DNA of 64,000 nt from Anaerovorax sp. IOR16 (GCF_017168145.1 NZ_JADQTL010000009.1:62001-126000); one strand, 5' to 3'; shown: positions 43,995 to 52,442, counted from the stretch's first letter. Notes: generated by a model not told the origin, from the letters alone. A program made the numbers and translations.

Positions 43995-45320
43995 TTGAAT
44001 AGAGTCATTGTGATTGGCGGAGGCTGGTCGGGTTGTGCGGCAGCGTTGGCTGCTAGAAAGGCCGGAGCAGAGGTTGTACTGATTGAAAAGACGGATTTAC
44101 TTTTGGGTTTGGGAAACGTAGGCGGTATTATGCGAAACAATGGAAGATATACTGCGGCAGAGGAGAATATCGCACTTGGAGCTGGAGAATTGTTTGCAAT
44201 TACCGATGAATTAAGCAGGCATAGAAATATAGATTTTCCAGGACATCAGCATGCTAGTTTGTATGATGTTATTAAAGTAGAGCCTTACGTACGTCGTTTT
44301 CTGCAAGAGCAGGGAATTGAAATTCGAACAATGGCAAGAGCGATTGATGTAGAAACAGAATCGGTTTCGATCAGTATTGGAAATGGAAAGGGAGTTGAAA
44401 AACGAAGAAAATATTTAAAGAATATTACTTTAGCAGATGGTACTGTTTTGGCAGGCGATGTATTCATTGAATGTACGGGTTCAACCGGGCCGATGGGTAA
44501 TTGTTTGACTTACGGAAATGGATGCTGTATGTGTGTTTTGCGTTGTCCGGCATTTGGACCGCGAGTCAGCATTACCCAAAAGGCAGGGCTGAATGATATT
44601 ATGGGACAGCGTAAGGATGGAGCCTTCGGTGCATTTAGTGGATCAGGAAAGCTGGAAAAAGCTTCTTTGTCAGACGAAATTCAAAGAGCGTTGAATGAAA
44701 AAGGGGTAGCAATTATTCCTTTGCTACCAGATCAGGTTGCAAAAGAAAAATTAGAGTTAAAGGTATGTCAGCAATATGCACTGGAAGAATTTGCGGATAA
44801 TATTGTACTTCTTGATACAGGATATGCTAAAATTATGACACCTTTTTTTCCGTTGGAAAAATTGAGAAAAGTTCCAGGAATGGAGAATGCACGTTACATT
44901 GATCCATATGCAGGTGGAAAGGGGAATTCCATAAGATATCTATCGGTTGCAGAGCGAGAGAATAATATGAAGGTAAGCGGAATAGAGAATCTTCTTTGCG
45001 GAGGTGAAAAATCCGGCTTATTTGTTGGGCATACAGAAGCAATTACGACCGGAACGTTAGCTGGGTATAATGCGGCACGTTTAATAAAAGGGATGCGGCC
45101 GCTGGAATTACCGCCACAATTAGCTCTGGGTGATCTGATTTCTTATGCAAACGAAAAAATAAAAACAAAAGAAGGATTACTAAAGAGGTATACCTTTGCC
45201 GGTGCAGAGTATTTTGAGAGAATGAAGGAAAAGGGTCTTTATACTACAGATGTGCAAGTGGTGCAAAAACGTGCAAAAAAATATGATTTAGCTAATATTT
45301 ATAAAGAAAAAATATTATAA
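43995..45320 (+). CDS. FAD-dependent oxidoreductase
   Basis: 441-residue flavoprotein. It opens with the dinucleotide fold VIVIGGGWSGCAAALAARKAGAEVVLIEKT and has a NVGGIMRNNGRY segment, a Cys-rich patch (GNGCCMCVLRCPAF) and a closing FAD motif GVENLLCGGEKSGLFVGHTEAITTG-like region (residues ~335-360). It resembles FAD_oxidored/GidA-like reductases with a possible metal or iron-sulfur site. TTG 43995 is chosen because AGGAGG lies eight bases upstream and the fold starts directly. Third gene of the ECF-S/aminotransferase operon; its substrate is unknown. Confidence 0.8.
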   Translation: MNRVIVIGGGWSGCAAALAARKAGAEVVLIEKTDLLLGLGNVGGIMRNNGRYTAAEENIALGAGELFAITDELSRHRNIDFPGHQHASLYDVIKVEPYVRRFLQEQGIEIRTMARAIDVETESVSISIGNGKGVEKRRKYLKNITLADGTVLAGDVFIECTGSTGPMGNCLTYGNGCCMCVLRCPAFGPRVSITQKAGLNDIMGQRKDGAFGAFSGSGKLEKASLSDEIQRALNEKGVAIIPLLPDQVAKEKLELKVCQQYALEEFADNIVLLDTGYAKIMTPFFPLEKLRKVPGMENARYIDPYAGGKGNSIRYLSVAERENNMKVSGIENLLCGGEKSGLFVGHTEAITTGTLAGYNAARLIKGMRPLELPPQLALGDLISYANEKIKTKEGLLKRYTFAGAEYFERMKEKGLYTTDVQVVQKRAKKYDLANIYKEKIL

Positions 45321-45359
45321 AACAAAAAATTATTACATATAGAAATGTCAATGAATTGG

Positions 45360-45388
45360 TTGACAACTTCTGAGGGAAACTATATGAT
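45360..45388 (+). promoter_or_regulatory. Promoter of the pseudouridine synthase gene
   Basis: TTGACA (45360-45365), 17-base spacer, TATGAT (45383-45388), 34 bases before the ATG. Confidence 0.85.
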
Positions 45389-45422
45389 AAACGTGCGAAA
45401 ATAGAAGAAAAAGAGGATAAAG

Positions 45423-46127
45423 ATGAGACTAAACAAATACATTGCTCAGTCAGGCATTGCATCCCGCAGAAAAGCGGATGAATTGACTATAGCTGGAAAC
45501 GTTAAAATAAATGGTTTGGTAATGAAAGAACCGGGTTATGATGTTGTTGAAGGCGACGTCGTGGAGGTTTCAGGCCGTAAGATTGAACCTGTTAAAAAAT
45601 TTGTATATCTTATGCTTAACAAACCAAAAGGTTTTGTGACTACAGTTTCCGATGAAGAAGGAAGACCGACGGTTTTAGATTTATTGACAGATGTGTCGGT
45701 ACGAGTTTTTCCGATTGGTCGTTTGGATTATAATACTTCTGGCTTACTGTTATTAACGAATGATGGAGATTTGGCATATCGATTGACGCATCCAAAGCAT
45801 CAGGTTTATAAAACATATCGTGCCAGAGTTACCGGCATATTGTCAGAAGCTCGGGCAGCAAAACTTAGAAATGGTATAGACATTGGTGGGTTTGTTACGT
45901 CAAAAGCAAAAGTAGAGATATTGAAGGGAACTGCAAATTCTACGATAGTTGAAATTCAAATTTATGAAGGAAAAAACCGTCAGGTCCGTAAAATGTTTGC
46001 TGCCGTTGGAAATAAAGTGATTGATTTAGAACGAGTGGCAATGGGTGAATTATTCTTGGGGAGACTGAAAGAAGGACATTACCGTAAATTAACCCAGCAA
46101 GAGATCGATTATTTAAAAAATTGCTGA
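45423..46127 (+). CDS. RsuA/RluB-family rRNA pseudouridine synthase
   Basis: 234-residue enzyme: S4 RNA-binding domain at residues 1-~60 (MRLNKYIAQSGIASRRKADEL), then the catalytic domain with LNKPKGFVTT and the catalytic Asp in PIGRLDYNTSGLLLLTNDG, ending with YEGKNRQVRKMFAAVG. Members modify uridines of 23S or 16S rRNA; length and motifs fit RluB best. Confidence 0.92.
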   Translation: MRLNKYIAQSGIASRRKADELTIAGNVKINGLVMKEPGYDVVEGDVVEVSGRKIEPVKKFVYLMLNKPKGFVTTVSDEEGRPTVLDLLTDVSVRVFPIGRLDYNTSGLLLLTNDGDLAYRLTHPKHQVYKTYRARVTGILSEARAAKLRNGIDIGGFVTSKAKVEILKGTANSTIVEIQIYEGKNRQVRKMFAAVGNKVIDLERVAMGELFLGRLKEGHYRKLTQQEIDYLKNC

Positions 46128-46204
46128 TTCTGAGTTTCTTAATTGAATGAGTATGAGTTTTAAGAATAATGATGCGACAATTTACAAACGAAAGGGAAAT
46201 AAAA

Positions 46205-46864
46205 TTGAAATATCGCTGTTTAATTTTAGACCATGATGATACAGTTGTTAAAAGTACGCCAAATATTCATTATCCTTCATTTATTGAAGCGTTAAAAGTA
46301 TTAAGGCCAAATATGAACCCCTTAAGTTTTGAAGAATTTGTTGCATATTGTTTTAATCCAGGGTTTGCGGAATTATGTAAAGATATTTTGAAGTTTAGTA
46401 AAAATGAACAAGAGTATCAATATAAAATATGGAAGAAATATACGAATTTAAAAATACCTGACTTTTACCCTGGTTTCTCTGAATTTATCACAGAATATAA
46501 AACGTTAGGGGGAATAATATGTGTTGTATCCCATTCAGAGAGTAAACAGATTATTAGAGATTACATGTTAAATTGTAAGCTAAAGCCAGATTTAATATTT
46601 GGATGGGAACTAGAAGAGCATAAACGAAAGCCCAACCCTTATCCTATAATTGAAATAATGAAAAGGTTCAATTTGAATTGTAATGAGATATTAGTAGTAG
46701 ATGATTTAAAGCCAGGATTGGATATGGCAAAAAGTTGTAAGGTAGCATTCGCTGGAGCGGGATGGTCACATGTTATTCCTGAGATAAAAGATTATATGGA
46801 ATTAAATTCAGATTATTATTTTTCAACAGTTGATTCTTTAAAAAGATTTGTACTATCGGCATAA
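46205..46864 (+). CDS. HAD-superfamily hydrolase
   Basis: 219-residue HAD phosphatase with DHDDTVVKST as motif I (the usual DxDxT, Asp-His-Asp), VVSHSESK as motif II, KRKPNPYP (Lys) and VVDDLKPGLDMA as motif IV. TTG 46205 is chosen since AAAGGGA lies seven bases before it and HAD proteins start near motif I; ATG 46169 in frame would add 12 residues. Substrate unknown. Its codons are more AT-rich than those of its neighbours. Confidence 0.8.
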   Translation: MKYRCLILDHDDTVVKSTPNIHYPSFIEALKVLRPNMNPLSFEEFVAYCFNPGFAELCKDILKFSKNEQEYQYKIWKKYTNLKIPDFYPGFSEFITEYKTLGGIICVVSHSESKQIIRDYMLNCKLKPDLIFGWELEEHKRKPNPYPIIEIMKRFNLNCNEILVVDDLKPGLDMAKSCKVAFAGAGWSHVIPEIKDYMELNSDYYFSTVDSLKRFVLSA

Positions 46865-46890
46865 GAATATATAATTCTATAGACGATTTG

Positions 46891-46919
46891 GGCTGTCAAT
46901 AGTTAATTGGCGGCCTTTT
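46891..46919 (+). terminator. Terminator after the HAD gene
   Basis: 10-bp stem GGCTGTCAAT / ATTGGCGGCC with two G-T pairs, loop AGTTA, then TTTT. Confidence 0.7.
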
Positions 46920-46970
46920 AACATGAAAGAGACTTCTCTTCGTTCTTTGCTAGATGCAGATTCTGGCCAA

Positions 46971-47000
46971 ACTAAAAATACCCGTCATAATCGACAGGGT
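46971..47000 (-). terminator. Terminator of kal
   Basis: On the minus strand ACCC-T-GTC / GAC-GGGT (47000 to 46980) with one bulge, followed by ATTTTTAG. It lies about 30 bases after the kal stop codon. Confidence 0.75.
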
Positions 47001-47030
47001 ACTTTTAGTATGAGTGTATGTATATGTTTC

Positions 47031-47420
47031 TTATTTTCTCTTTGATTCTTTTGGAGTTACACAAACGCCCTTTGCTCTGCAAACAACGATTGGTTCTTCC
47101 AAGAAGTCTGCAGCAGAAGCACTGATGTCAGCTCTTGCAGCAACCACTTTCTTTGCAACAAATTCCATTGTTCTGGAAGTGTTACCCATCTTTGTGATTT
47201 CACCATAAGCTTCAATATAGTCTCCAGCATAAGTTGGAGCTAAAAATTCAACTTCATCATATCTTAAAAATAAACCTTCGTCTCCGTCAGCTTTGATTAA
47301 AAGCTCAGTAGCAACGTCTCCAAACAAGTGAACCATGTGAGCGCCATCTACTAGGCTACCGCCGTAGTGTGCATCTTTGTGAGACATTCTTAAACGAATA
47401 GTTGAGGTAATCTTTTCCAT
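47031..47420 (-). CDS. kal: 3-aminobutyryl-CoA ammonia-lyase
   Basis: 129-residue hotdog-fold protein: [36 protein letters not shown], then [27 protein letters not shown]. Length and the AHYGG...GD pattern match Kal, which removes ammonia from L-3-aminobutyryl-CoA to give crotonyl-CoA in lysine fermentation. It is divergent from the regulator and the kdd-kam operon and has its own consensus sigma-54 promoter, tying it to the same regulon. AGGAG stands before the ATG. Generic thioesterase-like hotdog proteins are the alternative, but context makes Kal very likely. Confidence 0.9.
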   Translation of the reverse strand: MEKITSTIRLRMSHKDAHYGGSLVDGAHMVHLFGDVATELLIKADGDEGLFLRYDEVEFLAPTYAGDYIEAYGEITKMGNTSRTMEFVAKKVVAARADISASAADFLEEPIVVCRAKGVCVTPKESKRK

Positions 47421-47534
47421 GTCATTTCTCCTTTACGCATTTAGGTATTTTATTCTACTTTTACGATACATAAAAATAGTGTATGCCTAACATGTATCGC
47501 TTTTTAAAGTTAATTATGTAACACTAAAAATAAG

Positions 47535-47605
47535 TTGCAAATTCCGTGCCAATGCGTTATGCTTAATATAAAGCGAAACTGAACCGATTTGGCATCGGTA
47601 TTTTT
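47535..47605 (+). promoter_or_regulatory. Vegetative promoter and leader hairpin of the Kdd-like regulator gene
   Basis: TTGCAA (47535-47540), 17-base spacer, TATGCT (47558-47563), read on the plus strand and overlapping the kal sigma-54 promoter on the other strand. In the leader ACCGAT (47583-47588) / ATCGGT (47594-47599) forms a hairpin followed by ATTTTTC, a terminator-like element 15 bases before the ribosome binding site. It may dampen or regulate expression of the regulator. Confidence 0.55.
47536..47552 (-). promoter_or_regulatory. Sigma-54 promoter of kal
   Basis: Minus strand TTGGCACGGAATTTGCA (47552 to 47536): TGGCACG and TTGCA with GG-N10-GC, a full match to the -24/-12 consensus. 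It is about 115 bases before the kal start. Confidence 0.9.
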
Positions 47606-47622
47606 CTTGGAAGGAGATGAAA

Positions 47623-49713
47623 ATGCATAATATTTATGGGATAAATCGTGTCATGGAACCAAACCATGTTTTGCCTACCTCGGCTTGGAGAATCAATAAT
47701 GATAGGGAGATTTACCCAAACGAATTACGGCTAAAGGTACAAAAGATTCATATTGAAAGTACCAGTTTTCGTCAGATTTGCATTGAATGCAACAATAATA
47801 TGGAGAGAATAAAAGAGCGTATTTTACATATTGTTGAAAAACGCGGAAAACTGCACAATCCTGTGACCGATACCGGTGGAGTGATTTTTGGGACAGTTGA
47901 AGAAATTGGCGAAGAATATGAAAATGTGAAGGGTTTAAAGGTTGGAGATGAAATTATTTGTAATGCTTCCTTGGCGGGTATACCTTTGCTTTTGACACGT
48001 ATTTCTAAGATTGATATGGCATATACACAAGTGGATGCAGAAGGTTATGCTATTTTATTTAATAAAGTTCCGGTCGTAAAAAAACCCGAAGATTTGCCCA
48101 TTAATTTGATACTTTATACGTTTGATGAATCTGGTACTTTGTATTCTGCATATAAAAGTGCTAGAGACAAAAAACGTTGTCTTGTGGTTGGAAATAGTTT
48201 GTTGACAAACTTACTATTTGGACGAGCAATCCGAAAGTCTGCCGGTGATGATGCGGAGATTATTTGTCTTTTCGACAATAATACCGACATTGGTGTAAGA
48301 GGAAAAGAGTTAAAGGATATTTTAGAAAAGACCTTTACGGACATTCATTATGTGAATATATTAAAACCTGTAGAATGCTTAGAAAAACTAGAGGTCGGAC
48401 TGTTTGACGTGAGCGTGAACTGTGCAGACATACCTGGAGCTGAGACGATTAATATTTTATCGACTAAGCCTGGAGGAACGGTATATTTTGCAAATTTAAT
48501 TAACAACTATAATATAGCATTATATATAACAGAAGCAATTTCCCGGGAAATTCAAATTAAGTGTGCAGATGGATATGAGGAAGAGTATGCTGAGTTCGAT
48601 ATTGAATTGATGCGTGGAATTGCGCCTTATGTTGCGAACTCTAAGCTAGATTCTTATAAGATAATTGATAATATAGCTTATTCTCTGCGAAAAAATAAAT
48701 TTGGATATGAACAGACTGTCTACCAAAAAACTTTACTAGACGACTTTATTTGCAACAGTAGCGCAATGGCAACGGTTGTTGATGAAATCCTCAGTGTGGC
48801 AAAATACGACTGCAGTGTTTTGATTACGGGAGACACTGGGGTTGGTAAGGAAAAAGTTGCAAGCCTGATACAAAAAAACAGCAATCGAAATATGCAGCCT
48901 TACATTAAAATCAATTGTGCATCCATTGCAGATAATTTGATTGAATCCGAATTCTTTGGTTATGAAAAAGGTGCATTTACCGGAGCGAATGCAGGGGGTA
49001 AAAAAGGTTATTTTGAACTAGGAGATAATGGGATTATTTTTCTAGATGAAGTGGGTGAATTGCCAATGGATTTGCAAGCAAAATTGTTGCGTGCAATTCA
49101 AGATGGAGAGTTTTATCGAGTCGGAGGCACGGTACCTATTAAGACGAATGTTCGAATACTTTCGGCGACAAATAGAAATTTAGAAGAGCTGATAGAGGAA
49201 AAAAGATTTCGAAAAGATCTTTATTATCGATTAAATGTATTCCCAATTCGAGTACCCAATTTAGATGAAAGAAAAGCGGAAATTCCAAACCTTGTTCAGC
49301 ACTTTTTAAGAAAGTACAATGAAAAATTCGGAACAGTACGAACAATTACACCAGATGCTGTGGAATATTTGCAGGGTTGTAACTGGCCCGGTAATATAAG
49401 AGAGCTAGAAAATGTCGTACAGCGGCTTTTGATTTCATCGCGGAATGAGAACATTACCGTGTTTGATGTCACCAAGGAACTTCATGCCGACTTATACAAT
49501 TCAGTCAATGTTGATTTTGATGCGGATGAATTTGAAGCAAATAAAGAACTGACACTTGATACAATGGTTGATAACTTTGAACGTAGTATCATGCAGTTTG
49601 CATATGAGAAATATGGTTCGTCAAGAAAGGCAGCAAAAGCACTTGGCATTAGTCAGACTCAGTTCGTAAGAAAGAAGAATAAATATAACATTAATCTTCC
49701 AGAAAAACAGTGA
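47623..49713 (+). CDS. Kdd-like domain/sigma-54 AAA+ activator fusion, lysine fermentation regulator
   Basis: 696-residue fusion. Residues 1-~350 are clearly homologous to Kdd (3,5-diaminohexanoate dehydrogenase, encoded just downstream) over the whole length, e.g. NPVTDTGGVIFGTV against NPVTGSGGMLIGTV. The glycine-rich NAD motif of Kdd (VVIGGGGKSG) is VVGNSLLTN here, so catalysis is probably lost. Residues ~375-610 are the AAA+ domain: Walker A from 403 (GDTGVGKE), GAFTGA at 450-455, Walker B GIIFLDEVGE. The C-terminus (~655-690) is a Fis-type helix-turn-helix (SRKAAKALGISQTQFVRKK). ATG 47623 has AAGGAG six bases upstream; ATG 47617 touches that site. It presumably senses a lysine-pathway intermediate and activates the flanking sigma-54 promoters. 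Confidence 0.92.
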   Translation: MHNIYGINRVMEPNHVLPTSAWRINNDREIYPNELRLKVQKIHIESTSFRQICIECNNNMERIKERILHIVEKRGKLHNPVTDTGGVIFGTVEEIGEEYENVKGLKVGDEIICNASLAGIPLLLTRISKIDMAYTQVDAEGYAILFNKVPVVKKPEDLPINLILYTFDESGTLYSAYKSARDKKRCLVVGNSLLTNLLFGRAIRKSAGDDAEIICLFDNNTDIGVRGKELKDILEKTFTDIHYVNILKPVECLEKLEVGLFDVSVNCADIPGAETINILSTKPGGTVYFANLINNYNIALYITEAISREIQIKCADGYEEEYAEFDIELMRGIAPYVANSKLDSYKIIDNIAYSLRKNKFGYEQTVYQKTLLDDFICNSSAMATVVDEILSVAKYDCSVLITGDTGVGKEKVASLIQKNSNRNMQPYIKINCASIADNLIESEFFGYEKGAFTGANAGGKKGYFELGDNGIIFLDEVGELPMDLQAKLLRAIQDGEFYRVGGTVPIKTNVRILSATNRNLEELIEEKRFRKDLYYRLNVFPIRVPNLDERKAEIPNLVQHFLRKYNEKFGTVRTITPDAVEYLQGCNWPGNIRELENVVQRLLISSRNENITVFDVTKELHADLYNSVNVDFDADEFEANKELTLDTMVDNFERSIMQFAYEKYGSSRKAAKALGISQTQFVRKKNKYNINLPEKQ

Positions 49714-49737
49714 ACCTAAAAAGGTTCGCTGTTTTTT
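49705..49737 (+). terminator. Terminator of the regulator gene
   Basis: 12-bp stem AAACAGTGAACC (49705-49716) / GGTTCGCTGTTT (49723-49734) with one G-T pair and loop TAAAAA, followed by a T run. The stem begins inside the stop-codon region. Confidence 0.9.
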
Positions 49738-49835
49738 GCAGTTTGAGTCTAAAATGGTTCTGATATTGGGTAAAAATGCAAACTTCCGCAAAGATTATCA
49801 AAAAAGATAGGCAAAAATGAAAATGAGCAGAATAA

Positions 49836-49864
49836 TTTTGCATAAAACTAATTTTATTGCAAAA
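49836..49864 (+). promoter_or_regulatory. Inverted-repeat activator site candidate before kdd
   Basis: TTTTGCATAAAA (49836-49847) and TTTTATTGCAAAA (49852-49864) form a near-perfect dyad, one base inserted in the right arm. The centre lies about 38 bases upstream of the -24 box, a possible binding site for the Kdd-like activator. Confidence 0.45.
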
Positions 49865-49884
49865 AAAATTGTGGTTTGTTCATT

Positions 49885-49901
49885 TTGGCATATTATTTGC
49901 T
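49885..49901 (+). promoter_or_regulatory. Sigma-54 promoter of the kdd-kam operon
   Basis: TTGGCATATTATTTGCT: GG (49887-49888), ten bases, GC (49899-49900). Good -24/-12 match, about 90 bases before the kdd start codon and behind the regulator's terminator. Confidence 0.88.
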
Positions 49902-49997
49902 CTATATTTTAATGTGAAAATATTAAAATATTTTTATGTTTTAAAAAAATGCATTATGCAAAATAATTTTTTTTAAATTTTAAGGAGGATGAATAAT

Positions 49998-51032
49998 ATG
50001 CAGAAAAAAGGATGCCCTTACGGTACACACAGAGTAATCTCCCCGAAAGGTGTTTTACCACAGCCAGCTGAAAAGATTGATAACAATATGGAAATCTATG
50101 ATAATGAAGTATTGATTAACGTTCAGACTTTGAACATAGACTCTGCTTCTTTCACTCAGATTGAAAGACAAGCTGAAGGAAATATTGAAGAAATCAAAAA
50201 AATCATGCTTGGTCATGTTGAAAAGCAAGGTAAGCACAAGAACCCAGTAACTGGTTCCGGCGGTATGTTAATCGGTACTGTTGAGCAGGTTGGTGAAAAC
50301 TATAAAGGTGAATTAAAGGTTGGCGATAAAATTGCTACATTAGTATCCCTTTCTTTAACTCCATTAGTAATTGATGAAATCGTTGCAGTAAGACCTGACA
50401 TTGACCAGGTTGATATCAAGGGACACGCAATCTTATTCCAGAGCGGTATCTATGCAGTTCTTCCAAAGGATATGCCAGAAACTTTAGCTCTTTCCGTATT
50501 AGACGTAGCTGGTGCTCCTGCTCAGGCTGCTAAGCTTGTAAAGCCAGGAGATACTGTAGTAGTAATTGGTGGCGGCGGAAAGTCCGGTCTTCTCTGCTTA
50601 TATGAAGCAAAGAAGAGAGCTGGTGTTAACGGTAACGTTATCTGCATCGGTGGATCCCCTAAGTCCACAAAGAGAGCTCAAGATTTAGGTCTTGCAGATC
50701 ACTATTTTGCAGCAGACGCTACAGATGCAATTGGTATCTACAACAAGATTATGGAATTGACAGATGGTCAGTTAGCTGATATCGTTATCAACTGCGTAAA
50801 CATCGAAAATACAGAAATGGCTTCCATTCTTGCTTGTAAGGATGATGGTCTTGTATACTTCTTCTCCATGGCTACTAGCTTTACAAAGGCTGCATTAGGA
50901 GCAGAAGGTGTTGGTAAAGACGTAAACATGATCATTGGTAATGGATACTGCAAGGGTCACGCAAACGTAGCTCTTCAGGTTCTTAGAGAATGTGAACCAT
51001 TAAGAAAGTTGTTCCAGGAAATGTATGCATAA
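49998..51032 (+). CDS. kdd: L-erythro-3,5-diaminohexanoate dehydrogenase
   Basis: 344-residue NAD(P)-dependent, alcohol-dehydrogenase-fold enzyme that oxidatively deaminates 3,5-diaminohexanoate to 3-keto-5-aminohexanoate, third step of lysine fermentation. It begins MQKKGCPYGTHRVISPKGVLPQ, has KNPVTGSGGMLIGTVEQVG, LKVGDKI and the nucleotide site VVVIGGGGKSGLLCLYEA. ATG 49998 lies nine bases behind AAGGAGG; ATG 49989 abuts the site. Codon choice is strongly biased, a sign of high expression. It is first in the operon driven by the sigma-54 promoter. Confidence 0.95.
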   Translation: MQKKGCPYGTHRVISPKGVLPQPAEKIDNNMEIYDNEVLINVQTLNIDSASFTQIERQAEGNIEEIKKIMLGHVEKQGKHKNPVTGSGGMLIGTVEQVGENYKGELKVGDKIATLVSLSLTPLVIDEIVAVRPDIDQVDIKGHAILFQSGIYAVLPKDMPETLALSVLDVAGAPAQAAKLVKPGDTVVVIGGGGKSGLLCLYEAKKRAGVNGNVICIGGSPKSTKRAQDLGLADHYFAADATDAIGIYNKIMELTDGQLADIVINCVNIENTEMASILACKDDGLVYFFSMATSFTKAALGAEGVGKDVNMIIGNGYCKGHANVALQVLRECEPLRKLFQEMYA

Positions 51033-51085
51033 TCATGCATAAGAGAATACTTCCTATATAAGTATATTATAGTTGGTTTTCTAAT

Positions 51086-51121
51086 CAGGAGCGGAGGGTT
51101 GTTTTTAACCTTCCAATCCTG
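51086..51121 (+). other. Intercistronic hairpin kdd/kamA
   Basis: Outer CAGGA / TCCTG and inner GGAGGGTT (51093-51100) / AACCTTCC (51107-51114, one G-T pair), without a T tract behind it. Probably an mRNA processing or stabilising element. Confidence 0.6.
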
Positions 51122-51182
51122 TGAAAATATTTTTAAAGAGCTTCGTTATGAGTGTGCGGAGCGATAAAAAAGGAGATAGAAA

Positions 51183-52442
51183 ATGGCAGAGAGAAGACAT
51201 TTCAGAGACATCGAGCTTTGGAAAAACGTTACTGACGAACAGTGGAATGACTGGAAATGGCAGGTTGATAACAGAATTACAACCGTAGAAGACTTAAAGA
51301 AAGTAATTAATTTAACTGCAGAAGAAGAAAAAGAAATCACAGAAGTTGCTAAGAATTTCCGTTTGGGAATCACACCTTACTATGCATCTTTAATGGACGT
51401 AGACGATCCAAGATGTCCAGTAAGAATGCAGGCAGTTCCTGTAATCGCTGAAAATCATAGAAGCGAAGCAGACATGCTTGACCCTCTTCATGAGGATGAG
51501 GATTCCCCAGCTCCTGGATTAACACATAGATATCCAGATAGAGTTCTTCTTTTAATCACTGACCAGTGCTCTATGTACTGCAGACATTGTACAAGAAGAA
51601 GACTTGCTGGTGAAACTGATGGCGCTAGAAGCATCGAAGATATCGATAAGTGCATCGAATACATCAGAAAAACTCCACAGGTAAGAGACGTACTTCTTTC
51701 CGGTGGTGACTGCTTGTTAGTAGATGATGATGTATTAGAATATATCATTAAGAAATTAAGAGAAATCCCTCATGTAGAAATCGTAAGAATGGGTTCCAGA
51801 ACACCAGTTGTAATGCCAATGCGTATTACTGACAAATTGGTAGATATGATTAAGAAATATCATCCAATCTGGTTAAACACTCACTTCAACCACAAGAAGG
51901 AATTGACTGAAGAAGCAACAGTAGCACTTGCAAAATTAGCTGATGCAGGTATTCCTCTAGGAAATCAGTCCGTATTACTTCGTGGAGTAAACGATTGTCA
52001 GCATATCATGAGAGAATTAGTTCAGGCATTAGTTAAGAACAGAGTAAGACCTTACTACATCTATCAGTGTGACCTTTCCTTAGGTATTGAACACTTCAGA
52101 ACTCCAGTTTCTAAGGGTATCGAAATCATTGAAGGTTTACGTGGACACACTTCCGGTTATGCAGTACCTACTTTTGTAGTAGATGCTCCAGGAGGCGGTG
52201 GAAAGACTCCAGTTATGCCTCAGTATGTAATTTCTCAGTCTCCTGATAAGGTAATCTTGAGAAACTACGAAGGTGTAATCACTACTTATACAGAACCAAC
52301 TGATCTTCCTAAGATCGATTGCACATGCGATTACTGCACAGGAAAGAAACATTACGAATATGAAGGTGTTGCTGGTTTGCTAAGAGGACAGAGATTAGCA
52401 ATGGAACCACAGGATCTTCTTCGTCACAAGAGAAACAAATAG
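51183..52442 (+). CDS. kamA: Lysine 2,3-aminomutase
   Basis: 419-residue radical SAM/PLP enzyme converting L-lysine to L-beta-lysine, first step of the pathway. The cluster motif is Cys129-x3-Cys133-x2-Cys136 (CSMYCRHC), PLP lies on Lys341 in PGGGGK, and a Zn-type Cys group (CTCDYCTGKK) is near the C-terminus. It starts MAERRHFRDIELWKNVTDEQWNDW. AAGGAG precedes the ATG. Like kdd it uses AGA for almost all arginines, unlike the purine operon, consistent with very high expression. Confidence 0.97.
   Translation: MAERRHFRDIELWKNVTDEQWNDWKWQVDNRITTVEDLKKVINLTAEEEKEITEVAKNFRLGITPYYASLMDVDDPRCPVRMQAVPVIAENHRSEADMLDPLHEDEDSPAPGLTHRYPDRVLLLITDQCSMYCRHCTRRRLAGETDGARSIEDIDKCIEYIRKTPQVRDVLLSGGDCLLVDDDVLEYIIKKLREIPHVEIVRMGSRTPVVMPMRITDKLVDMIKKYHPIWLNTHFNHKKELTEEATVALAKLADAGIPLGNQSVLLRGVNDCQHIMRELVQALVKNRVRPYYIYQCDLSLGIEHFRTPVSKGIEIIEGLRGHTSGYAVPTFVVDAPGGGGKTPVMPQYVISQSPDKVILRNYEGVITTYTEPTDLPKIDCTCDYCTGKKHYEYEGVAGLLRGQRLAMEPQDLLRHKRNK

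Noticed and set aside
47014-47208. 64-codon plus-strand ORF opposite kal
   Set aside because: Antisense shadow of kal; no ribosome binding site or recognisable product.
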